Below the pieces are notes generated by a model. The model made no database searches. It was not told the origin of the DNA and saw nothing but the letters and a program-made list of their open reading frames with translations. DNA of 8,060 bases from Clostridia bacterium (lineage in GTDB: Bacteria > Bacillota > Clostridia > Christensenellales > UBA1242): NCBI GenBank assembly GCA_900766395.1, contig CAAFWB010000010.1:1-8060 (forward strand), read 5' to 3'. Below, piece by piece: positions 1 to 5,420 of the stretch; within the stretch, counting starts at the first letter, position 1, and every line of letters begins with the position of its first letter. A program made the position numbers and the translations under genes.

Positions 1-641
1 TTAATAATGTCGTCACTATCTTCAAGAATTTTGCTTACTTCATTCAAACTTCTTGCTGGAACAACAACTCTGATTTTGCCAGAACTTGCAACAACTGGTT
101 TTTGAATGAAAGCAAGACGATAACCGTCAAGTGCAACTCCGCGAAGATTGTTTCCTTCAACTTCGAGCAAGCAACCTTTGAGGATTGGACGAGAATCGTC
201 AAGAGCAACCGCAAAGTTTGATTTGTTGATGAGTGTTTTGAAATCTTTTTGAGCAATTCCAAAATAATCACCATTATCAATCTTTTTGAGGCTTGGATAT
301 TCAAGTGAGTTCATACATTGAATATAACCTTCACTATCGCAATACTTGATTATGAGTTGATTGTTGTCATTGAGAGTGAGTTCAATTTTTTCGTTTGTAA
401 GTTTTTTAACAAACTCTGAAAAGAAACGACCTGGAACAACTGTTTCTCCTTCAATTTTTATGTCTGCTTTGATTTTCTTTTCAATCGAAAGTTCATAATC
501 TGTTGCGGACAATGTGAGTGTTCCGTCCTCTGCAACAAGTTTGATTCCTTCCAAGATTGGATTTGTTGTTTTTGGGTTTATTGCTTTTGATACTTTTATC
601 ACTGCATCAGATAAATCCAAACCATCACATACTAATTTCAT
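1..641 (-). CDS. dnaN: DNA polymerase III subunit beta (sliding clamp), N-terminal part
   Basis: This is the beta clamp, a ring-shaped dimer that holds the replicative polymerase on DNA. Only the first 213 codons lie in the window. The family is usually about 370 residues, so the third domain and part of the second are missing at the left edge, with no sign of a break. The start is ATG at 639-641, preceded by a strong AAAGGAG ribosome-binding site at 649-655, seven bases upstream. The translation begins MKLVCDGLDL. It shows the domain 1 pattern (NPILEGIKL near residue 27, LSATDYEL near 45, VVPGRFFSEFV near 68) and the domain 2 hallmark RPILKGCLLEV...GVALDGYRLAF at about residues 151-179. It follows dnaA on the same strand, separated by the probable origin. 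It may be co-transcribed with dnaA or use its own weak promoter. Confidence 0.95.
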   Translation of the reverse strand, partial: MKLVCDGLDLSDAVIKVSKAINPKTTNPILEGIKLVAEDGTLTLSATDYELSIEKKIKADIKIEGETVVPGRFFSEFVKKLTNEKIELTLNDNNQLIIKYCDSEGYIQCMNSLEYPSLKKIDNGDYFGIAQKDFKTLINKSNFAVALDDSRPILKGCLLEVEGNNLRGVALDGYRLAFIQKPVVASSGKIRVVVPARSLNEVSKILEDSDDII

Positions 642-678
642 TTTTTTGCTCCTTTATTAATAATGATTTATTTATTTT

Positions 679-702
679 TAATAGTATTAATAGTAATAAT
701 AA
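679..702 (+). other. DnaA-trio element (predicted origin unwinding site)
   Basis: Eight consecutive plus-strand triplets run from 679 to 702. Seven are TAA or TAG and one (685-687) is TAT. Read 3' to 5' they are the [G/A]AT triplets that DnaA binds as single-stranded DNA during origin melting in Bacillus subtilis. The tract sits 9 bp from the DnaA box at 712-720 and has the same polarity relative to that box as in Bacillus. The spacer (703-711, CTGTTGAAA) has only three G/C bases, so the G/C-rich cluster usually found there is weak or absent. The match is directly visible; the function is inference. Confidence 0.65.
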
Positions 703-717
703 CTGTTGAAATGTGAA
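690..717 (-). promoter_or_regulatory. Tentative dnaN promoter overlapping origin elements
   Basis: On the minus strand TTCACA (712-717, one mismatch to TTGACA) is followed after 16 bases by TACTAT (690-695, two mismatches to TATAAT). Transcription would start near 683 and give a leader of about 40 bases containing the dnaN ribosome-binding site. The -35 lies inside the DnaA box at 712-720 and the -10 inside the trio tract. If the promoter is real, DnaA binding would compete with dnaN transcription. The region is so AT-rich that a chance match is quite possible. Confidence 0.3.
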
Positions 718-720
718 TAA
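712..720 (-). promoter_or_regulatory. DnaA box TTATTCACA
   Basis: The minus strand reads TTATTCACA, a full match to the relaxed consensus TTATNCACA and one mismatch from the ideal TTATCCACA. It points towards the trio tract 9 bp away, so it is the best candidate for the box that anchors DnaA for unwinding. Confidence 0.75.
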
Positions 721-732
721 CTTTTTTGGCAC

Positions 733-782
733 ACAATATATTGTTTATTACAATATTTTCGACATTTTTCGAACCACAATAT
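733..782. repeat. ACAATAT repeat cluster with a 12-bp palindrome
   Basis: The 7-mer ACAATAT occurs three times on the plus strand (733-739, 750-756, 776-782) and once inverted (738-744). The first direct copy and the inverted copy form the perfect palindrome ACAATATATTGT at 733-744. The inverted copy and the copy at 750-756 could also form a 7-bp stem with a 5-base loop. A second motif, TTTTCGA, repeats at 756-762 and 766-772, exactly 10 bp apart. The cluster lies between the flanking DnaA boxes. It could bind an origin regulator or simply be flexible AT-rich DNA; no known site is recognised. Confidence 0.5.
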
Positions 783-796
783 TTGGTTTTTTGCAA

Positions 797-815
797 TGTG
801 TTTAACTGTGTTTAT
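797..815 (-). promoter_or_regulatory. Pair of degenerate DnaA boxes in tandem
   Basis: The plus strand carries TGTGTTTAA (797-805) and TGTGTTTAT (807-815), a near-exact direct repeat with a 10-bp period. On the minus strand these are TTAAACACA and ATAAACACA, one and two mismatches from TTATNCACA. They have the same orientation as the box at 712-720. Phasing on one face of the helix suits cooperative low-affinity DnaA binding, but this is inference. Confidence 0.4.
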
Positions 816-827
816 AAGCAAGTTTTT

Positions 828-836
828 TTATGCACA
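828..836 (+). promoter_or_regulatory. DnaA box TTATGCACA
   Basis: The plus strand reads TTATGCACA, a full match to TTATNCACA with one difference from TTATCCACA. It lies 5 bp beyond the dnaA stop codon, at the outer edge of the origin region, and is inverted relative to the box at 712-720. Confidence 0.6.
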
Positions 837-841
837 TTTCC

Positions 842-2194
842 TCATTTTGTCAACAAGTCTTTTATGTCGGTGATATAAACTTTGATTTTGTTGTTGGTTT
901 TGATTTGTTCTGTGATCTTGTCACGTGCGTGCATTATTGTTGTGTGGTCACGATCTCCAAACTTTTTGCCGATTGCAACAAGTGGAAGGTCAAGAAGTTC
1001 ACAAATGAGATATATACATATCATTCTTGGTTCAACAATCTCTTTGTTTTTCTTTTTGCCAACAATATCACTTTTTGAAATGTTGAAATATTTGCAAACC
1101 GTGTCGATAACCATATCTGGTGAAAGACCTTCTTTGATTTCGTCCATATTTTCTTTCATGGCCTCATATGCTTCTTCAAGTGTTGCACTCTTTTTTCCAA
1201 GAAGTGTTGCAAAGAAGAACACTTTTGACAAAATTCCTTCCATCTCACGAATGTTGGTGTCAATTTTTTCGGCAATGAAGTTTATGACTTCGTCATCAAT
1301 CGAATATTTTTCTTGTTGCGCTTTTTTACGCAAGATTGCAACTCTTGTTTCAAAATCTGGTGTTTGAATGTCTTGAATGAGTCCGCTCGTGAATCTTGAA
1401 CGAAGTCTTTCTTCAAGTGTTGCAATTTCTTTTGGTGGTCGGTCAGATGCGATGATTATTTGTTTTTGTCGTTGATATAGGTCATTGAATGTGTGGAAAA
1501 ATTCTTCTTGAGTGCTTGTTTTGTTTGAAATAAATTGAATGTCATCAATCATAAGAACATCAAGATTGCGATATTTTTCACGGAATTCAAAGTTTGCCAT
1601 ATCCTTGTTTGCACGAAGTGATTCAATGTAGTCATTTGTGAATTTTTCGCAAGTCGCATACATGATTTTTTTGTCAGGATAAGCGGACTTTATGTAGTTT
1701 CCAATCGCGTGAAGCAAGTGAGTTTTTCCAAGTCCAACTCCACCATAAATAAATAGCGGATTGAATTTTTGCCCTGGGTTTTCTGCAACTGATTTTGCTG
1801 CGGCATAAACAAACTGATTGCTTTTTCCAACAACAAAATTATCAAAAGTATATTTTTCGTTGAAGTTTGAATTTGTTTTGTTTCCTTCTTCTTCAACCTT
1901 TTGATTTTTTGCTGGTGTGTTTGTTTTTATGTATTCGTCTTTTTCGTTTTGGTCGAGAATTTCAAAGTTGATGTTGTCATTAAAAACTTCGTTTATCGCA
2001 TTTTGAAGTTGAATCTTGTGATTTTTCAAAAGTTGATTTTTTGCAGTTGTTGAACTTGCAACCAAAATCAAGGTGTTGTAATCCTTAAATTCCAAAACTT
2101 CAAGAGGTCTAATCCAAAGGTCAAATGAAACAGCAGTTGTCATCATTTCGAGTTTTGAAAGAACTCTCTCCCACATAATTTGTAATTCTTGCAT
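842..2194 (-). CDS. dnaA: Chromosomal replication initiator protein DnaA
   Basis: DnaA is the AAA+ ATPase that binds DnaA boxes, melts oriC and recruits helicase. I start it at ATG 2192-2194 (450 residues; Bacillus DnaA is 446). An AGAGG ribosome-binding site lies at 2200-2204 and the promoter just upstream. A GTG 12 codons earlier falls inside that promoter and is not credible. Domain I covers residues 1-80. A short, charged and poorly conserved linker (domain II) follows to about 112. The AAA+ core has Walker A GGVGLGKT at 151-158, Walker B LMIDD at 214-218 and the arginine-rich LEERLRSRF near 260-268. DNA-binding domain IV ends with the signature FGDRDHTTIMHA at 412-423, whose usual second Gly or Asn is Asp here. 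The stop is TGA. dnaN follows after the origin region. Confidence 0.97.
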   Translation of the reverse strand: MQELQIMWERVLSKLEMMTTAVSFDLWIRPLEVLEFKDYNTLILVASSTTAKNQLLKNHKIQLQNAINEVFNDNINFEILDQNEKDEYIKTNTPAKNQKVEEEGNKTNSNFNEKYTFDNFVVGKSNQFVYAAAKSVAENPGQKFNPLFIYGGVGLGKTHLLHAIGNYIKSAYPDKKIMYATCEKFTNDYIESLRANKDMANFEFREKYRNLDVLMIDDIQFISNKTSTQEEFFHTFNDLYQRQKQIIIASDRPPKEIATLEERLRSRFTSGLIQDIQTPDFETRVAILRKKAQQEKYSIDDEVINFIAEKIDTNIREMEGILSKVFFFATLLGKKSATLEEAYEAMKENMDEIKEGLSPDMVIDTVCKYFNISKSDIVGKKKNKEIVEPRMICIYLICELLDLPLVAIGKKFGDRDHTTIMHARDKITEQIKTNNKIKVYITDIKDLLTK

Positions 2195-2214
2195 AGTTTC
2201 CTCTTTACTTATTA

Positions 2215-2243
2215 ATAATAACTTATCCACATTTTTTAGTCAA
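2215..2243 (-). promoter_or_regulatory. dnaA promoter (sigma-70 type)
   Basis: On the minus strand TTGACT (2238-2243) and TATTAT (2215-2220) each match the consensus at five of six positions and are separated by an optimal 17 bp. Transcription would start near 2208, giving a leader of about 14 bases that still includes the AGAGG ribosome-binding site. The spacer contains a perfect DnaA box, so repression by DnaA is expected. Confidence 0.7.
2223..2231 (+). promoter_or_regulatory. Perfect DnaA box TTATCCACA inside the dnaA promoter
   Basis: TTATCCACA is an exact match to the consensus DnaA box. It lies wholly within the 17-bp spacer between the -35 and -10 of the dnaA promoter, so bound DnaA should block RNA polymerase and limit its own synthesis. 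It is the only perfect box I found, and it may also form part of a bipartite origin. Confidence 0.8.
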
Positions 2244-2280
2244 TCAAAAAAACTTGTTAGGCTCATTTTATATTTTCAAA

Positions 2281-2309
2281 AGACCGCTTGTATTTTGTTG
2301 AAGCGGTCT
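2281..2309 (-). terminator. Hairpin terminator between the NUDIX gene and dnaA
   Basis: A perfect 9-bp inverted repeat, AGACCGCTT (2281-2289) with AAGCGGTCT (2301-2309), closes an 11-base loop in G+C-poor surroundings. It lies 21 bases past the stop of the NUDIX gene, so it should end the mnmE operon. On the minus strand only four T residues follow (the last base of the stem plus three); on the plus strand seven T follow from 2311. It may work in both directions, and some read-through into dnaA is possible. Confidence 0.75.
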
Positions 2310-2329
2310 ATTTTTTTGCTGTTTGATGA

Positions 2330-2830
2330 TTATGATTTTTTCTTTAAAAAGTTTGAGCATTTAACAAAAAAGTCAATTTGGTCTTGATTTAATTCTTTTT
2401 CATCAACCATTTTTTGAAGTTCTTTCATTGAGAACCATCGAACCTCTGTTAGTTCTTCTTTTTGAATTTTCAACTTTTTAACATCAAGGTCAAGTTTTGT
2501 ATAATACATCTTATAGCAATCTTTTCCATCACAACCCCAGCAGAATGTTTCGAGTGGTTGGTTTGAAATATCAATTCCAAGTTCTTCCCTAACCTCGGTT
2601 ATAATTCCTTGGTCGGTTGTTTCACCTGCTTTTGGATGTCCACCGGTCACTCCCCAATCGCCACCTTTTTGCTTAACTCTTTTTTGCATCAGGAATTTTC
2701 CTTCGCTATTTTGAATTGCAATCATGACAACCATTGGATATAGATCGTGAGGGATTTCATCTCCTTTGAAATATGTTTTTCCACTTGGTTGTCCATTTTT
2801 ATAATATAAATCACGTTTTTCTCTTTGCAT
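2330..2830 (-). CDS. NUDIX hydrolase (IDI-like subgroup)
   Basis: A 166-residue NUDIX fold protein. Such enzymes cleave compounds with a nucleoside diphosphate linked to another group, using a divalent metal held by the glutamates of the NUDIX box. The box spans residues 64-86 (consensus GX5EX7REUXEEXGU). G64, E70, E79, E82, E83 and G85 are present, but the usual Arg at 78 is Thr. The N-terminal segment (GKTYFKGDEIP, then a hydrophobic strand and FLMQKRVKQKGGDWGVTGGH) resembles NUDIX proteins related to isopentenyl-diphosphate isomerase type 1, but I cannot assign a substrate. ATG 2828-2830 follows a strong AGGAGG at 2836-2841, which overlaps the rsmG stop. The gap to rsmG is 9 bases, so it is the last gene of the mnmE operon. 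The stop is TAA, followed by a hairpin terminator. Confidence 0.88.
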   Translation of the reverse strand: MQREKRDLYYKNGQPSGKTYFKGDEIPHDLYPMVVMIAIQNSEGKFLMQKRVKQKGGDWGVTGGHPKAGETTDQGIITEVREELGIDISNQPLETFCWGCDGKDCYKMYYTKLDLDVKKLKIQKEELTEVRWFSMKELQKMVDEKELNQDQIDFFVKCSNFLKKKS

Positions 2831-2839
2831 TTTTTCCTC

Positions 2840-3544
2840 CTATAGTGGATTTGATTTAGCTTTGTTGCCGCTTCTTGGATAACCCGCCGGTGTGTGATTT
2901 TGTTTGTTTATAACAATGATATTTCTTTCACTTGAAATTTCATAAATCATATATTTTTTTATCTCAACACTTCTTCCGCCCAAAATGTTTTGAGCACGGG
3001 TTGAAAGAGTAAGTTCACTTTGTGCTTGAACTGATTTGTATGCAAGCATCTGACCCCCGACTTTCACAAATGGCAAAACATATTCCAAAAGAGTTGGAAG
3101 AGCTGCAACTGCACGAGCAACGCCATAATCAAATTTTTCACGGAACATAAAATCTTTTGCAACATCTTCACATCTTCCGTGAATCGCTCGAATTTTTTCA
3201 AGCCCGAGAGTTTCAATCACAAGATTAAGAAAATTAACCCTTTTGTTAAGACTGTCAAGCATTGTTATATCAAGATCAGGTCGAAGAATTTTGAGCGGAA
3301 TTGACGGAAAACCTGCTCCCGCACCAACATCAATAAGTTTTGCGTTTTCCGAAAAACAAGCAAATGGCAGCACAGAGTCAAGAATATGCTTGAAAGCAAA
3401 CTCCTTTTTATCCGTGATTGCGGTGAGATTGATTTTTTCATTCCAAGAAACAACAAGTTCATAAAATTTCACAAGTTGTTCAATTTGTTTTTCGCTTGCT
3501 TCAATCTTATATTTTTGAAAAATTTGTTTTAATAATTCTTGCAT
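2840..3544 (-). CDS. rsmG: 16S rRNA (guanine-N7)-methyltransferase RsmG (GidB)
   Basis: RsmG uses S-adenosylmethionine to methylate N7 of G527 (E. coli numbering) in 16S rRNA. In several bacteria its loss gives low-level streptomycin resistance. The protein has 234 residues, close to Bacillus RsmG (239). Visible features are WNEKINLTAI at residues 34-43, the SAM-binding IDVGAGAGFPSIPL at 71-84, DSLNKRVNFL at 97-106, GRCEDVAK at 123-130, the ARAVAALPTLLEY block at 143-155 and the conserved C-terminal end HTPAGYPRSGNKAKSNPL. It starts at ATG 3542-3544, 6 bases after the mnmG stop. Its AGGAG (3548-3552) overlaps that stop, which suggests translational coupling. Following mnmE and mnmG is its classic position. 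The start and family assignment are secure. Confidence 0.96.
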   Translation of the reverse strand: MQELLKQIFQKYKIEASEKQIEQLVKFYELVVSWNEKINLTAITDKKEFAFKHILDSVLPFACFSENAKLIDVGAGAGFPSIPLKILRPDLDITMLDSLNKRVNFLNLVIETLGLEKIRAIHGRCEDVAKDFMFREKFDYGVARAVAALPTLLEYVLPFVKVGGQMLAYKSVQAQSELTLSTRAQNILGGRSVEIKKYMIYEISSERNIIVINKQNHTPAGYPRSGNKAKSNPL

Positions 3545-3550
3545 AATCTC

Positions 3551-5419
3551 CTACTTTTTCATTTTTATCATAACAGATAGCACTGCAATGTCAGCTGGTG
3601 AAACACCAGAAATTCTTGAAGCTTGTCCAATGTCAAGAGGTCTAATTTTTGAAAGTTTTTGAATTGCTTCAATTCGAAGACCTTTAATTTCTGAGTAATC
3701 AAAATCTTCAGGTATTTTTAGGCTTTCGTTCTTTTTTGCTTTTTCAATATCTTCAAGTTGTTGATTAATATATCCTTCATATTTCACAAATGTGTTGAGG
3801 TCATCAACAAGTCTTGGACTATAACCTTTGAACAATCCATATTCAGCATTGAGGTTTTGTGCGGTTATATTTGTTCGCTTCAAAAGGTCTTTCACTTTCA
3901 TGCTTTCGCGTGGAGGGATTTCGCCAACTTTTTCGCAAAAATTAACAAGTTTTTGGTCAAATTTGACTTTTTCTTGCAAAATTTGCTTAATTTTTTCAAA
4001 TTTTTTCATTTTTTTCTGAAAAACTGAATATCTTTCGTCATCAACAAGACCAACACGGCGGCCAATTTCTGTAAGTCTGACATCGGCATTATCTTGTCTT
4101 AACCAGAGTCTATATTCGGCACGAGATGTCATCATTCGATATGGCTCATTCGTTCCTTTTGTGACAAGGTCATCAATCAAAACACCAATGTAAGCGTCAC
4201 TTCGTTTGAGAACGAGTTGTTCCTCTTTTCGGTTATAAAGACTTGCATTGATGCCAGCAACAATGCCTTGAGCGGCGGCTTCTTCATAGCCGCTGGTTCC
4301 GTTGACTTGACCAGCAAAGAACAAACCTTTGACGTCTTTAAATTCAAGTGTTGGAAGAAGTTGAGTTGATTCAATTGCGTCATACTCAATTGCGTATGCA
4401 TTTCTCATGATTTCAACATTTTCAAGTCCAGCAATTGTTCGATACATTTGTTCTTGAACATCAACTGGAAGTGATGTTGAAACACCTTGAAGATAAATTT
4501 CATTCGTTTCAAGAGATTCAGGTTCCAAAAAAACTTGATGGCGTTCTTTGTCAGCAAAGCGAACAATTTTATCTTCGATTGATGGACAATAACGTGGTCC
4601 AATTCCCTCAATTATTCCCGAAAACATTGGTGCGCGTGAAAGATTGTCACGAATGATTTTATGAGTGTTTTGGTTTGTGTAGGTCAGGTAGCATTTTGCT
4701 TTGTTTTTTGGTGTCTTTTTGGTTAAGAATGAAAAAGATTGAATGTTTTCATCACCTTTTTGTTCTTCTGTTTTTGAAAAATCAATCGTTCTTGAATTGA
4801 CGCGGGCTGGTGTTCCAGTTTTGAATCTTTTGATTTGAAGACCCAAATCCATAAGGCTTTTTGTTAGTTCGTTTGCAGGAGCAAACCCGTTTGGTCCACT
4901 GTTTTTTGTGTATTCGCCGATAATGATGCGGCTTTTGAGATATACGCCAGTCGCAACAACAACACTATTGCAAAAGAACTCCAGACCTTGTGCAGTTTTG
5001 ACTGAATGAACATGGCCATTTTCTTGTGTGATTTCAACCGCTTCAAGTTGCCTAATAAATAGGTTTGGTGTGTTTTCAAGTGTGCGTTTCATCGTGTTGT
5101 GATAGTTAATTTTGTCAGCTTGCGCACGGAGTGAATGAACAGCAGGACCTTTTCCCATATTGAGCATACGGATTTGAAGTGCGGTTTTGTCTGCGTTGAT
5201 TCCCATTTGTCCGCCAAGAGCATCAATTTCACAAACCAAATGACCTTTTGCAGTGCCACCAATTGAAGGATTGCAAGCAAGAAATGCGATTGCATCAAGG
5301 TTAAGTGTGAGAAGAAGTGTTTTTTGTCCAGTGCGTGCGAGTGCAAGCGCAGCTTCACAACCTGCGTGCCCCGCTCCAATAACTATGCTATCATAAAAAA
5401 ATTCGTTGTCTTTTTCCAT
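3551..5419 (-). CDS. mnmG: tRNA uridine-5-carboxymethylaminomethyl modification enzyme MnmG (GidA)
   Basis: MnmG is the FAD- and NADH-dependent partner of MnmE. The complex installs the (carboxymethyl)aminomethyl group at C5 of wobble uridine 34 in tRNAs that read split codon boxes. From ATG 5417-5419 the protein has 622 residues (about 628 in Bacillus). The open frame extends 26 codons further upstream to a TTG, but that part overlaps mnmE and precedes the normal N-terminus. The FAD-binding GAGHAG is at residues 15-20 and CNPSIGG at 49-55. Both family signatures are present: GPRYCPSIEDK mid-protein, and AGQVNGTSGYEEAAAQG later. The C-terminal domain ends with the conserved LDIGQASRISGVSPADIAVL segment. 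Only one base separates it from the mnmE stop and there is no good ribosome-binding site, so translation is probably coupled to mnmE. Confidence 0.97.
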   Translation of the reverse strand: MEKDNEFFYDSIVIGAGHAGCEAALALARTGQKTLLLTLNLDAIAFLACNPSIGGTAKGHLVCEIDALGGQMGINADKTALQIRMLNMGKGPAVHSLRAQADKINYHNTMKRTLENTPNLFIRQLEAVEITQENGHVHSVKTAQGLEFFCNSVVVATGVYLKSRIIIGEYTKNSGPNGFAPANELTKSLMDLGLQIKRFKTGTPARVNSRTIDFSKTEEQKGDENIQSFSFLTKKTPKNKAKCYLTYTNQNTHKIIRDNLSRAPMFSGIIEGIGPRYCPSIEDKIVRFADKERHQVFLEPESLETNEIYLQGVSTSLPVDVQEQMYRTIAGLENVEIMRNAYAIEYDAIESTQLLPTLEFKDVKGLFFAGQVNGTSGYEEAAAQGIVAGINASLYNRKEEQLVLKRSDAYIGVLIDDLVTKGTNEPYRMMTSRAEYRLWLRQDNADVRLTEIGRRVGLVDDERYSVFQKKMKKFEKIKQILQEKVKFDQKLVNFCEKVGEIPPRESMKVKDLLKRTNITAQNLNAEYGLFKGYSPRLVDDLNTFVKYEGYINQQLEDIEKAKKNESLKIPEDFDYSEIKGLRIEAIQKLSKIRPLDIGQASRISGVSPADIAVLSVMIKMKK

Positions 5420-5420
5420 T

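Larger units (their letters stand above)
642..841. other. oriC: Probable chromosomal origin (oriC), dnaA-dnaN intergenic region
   Basis: This 200-bp non-coding stretch between dnaA and dnaN is where many Bacillota place the DNA-unwinding part of oriC. Reading from dnaA towards dnaN it holds a TTATNCACA box (828-836) and two degenerate boxes one helical turn apart (797-815). Next come ACAATAT repeats (733-782), a second TTATNCACA-type box (712-720), a trio tract (679-702) and a nearly pure A/T stretch (656-680) up to the dnaN ribosome-binding site. The order box, short spacer, trio, A/T tract matches the layout described for Bacillus subtilis oriC, in the same orientation relative to dnaA. Function is inferred from sequence only. 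Confidence 0.8.

Noticed and set aside
756..773. TTCGA/TCGAA hairpin as a terminator between dnaA and dnaN
   Set aside because: The stem is only 5 bp with no T-run on the minus strand, too weak for an intrinsic terminator.
882..1367. 161-codon open frame on the plus strand opposite dnaA
   Set aside because: It is antisense to a certain gene, has no ribosome-binding site or recognisable domain, and reflects the low stop density opposite AT-biased coding sequence. Other opposite-strand frames in the window were dropped for the same reason.
1492..1500. TGTGGAAAA, one mismatch from a DnaA box
   Set aside because: It lies alone in the middle of the dnaA coding sequence and a single-mismatch 9-mer is expected by chance in a window of this size.
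842..2194. Mollicute-type code with TGA as Trp
   Set aside because: dnaA ends at TGA at the expected family length and Trp residues are encoded by TGG, so the standard bacterial code fits.
2195..2230. In-frame GTG extension of dnaA to 2230
   Set aside because: The GTG lies inside the promoter spacer and the DnaA box, so it would not be transcribed from this promoter. ATG 2194 has an AGAGG site and gives the normal DnaA length.
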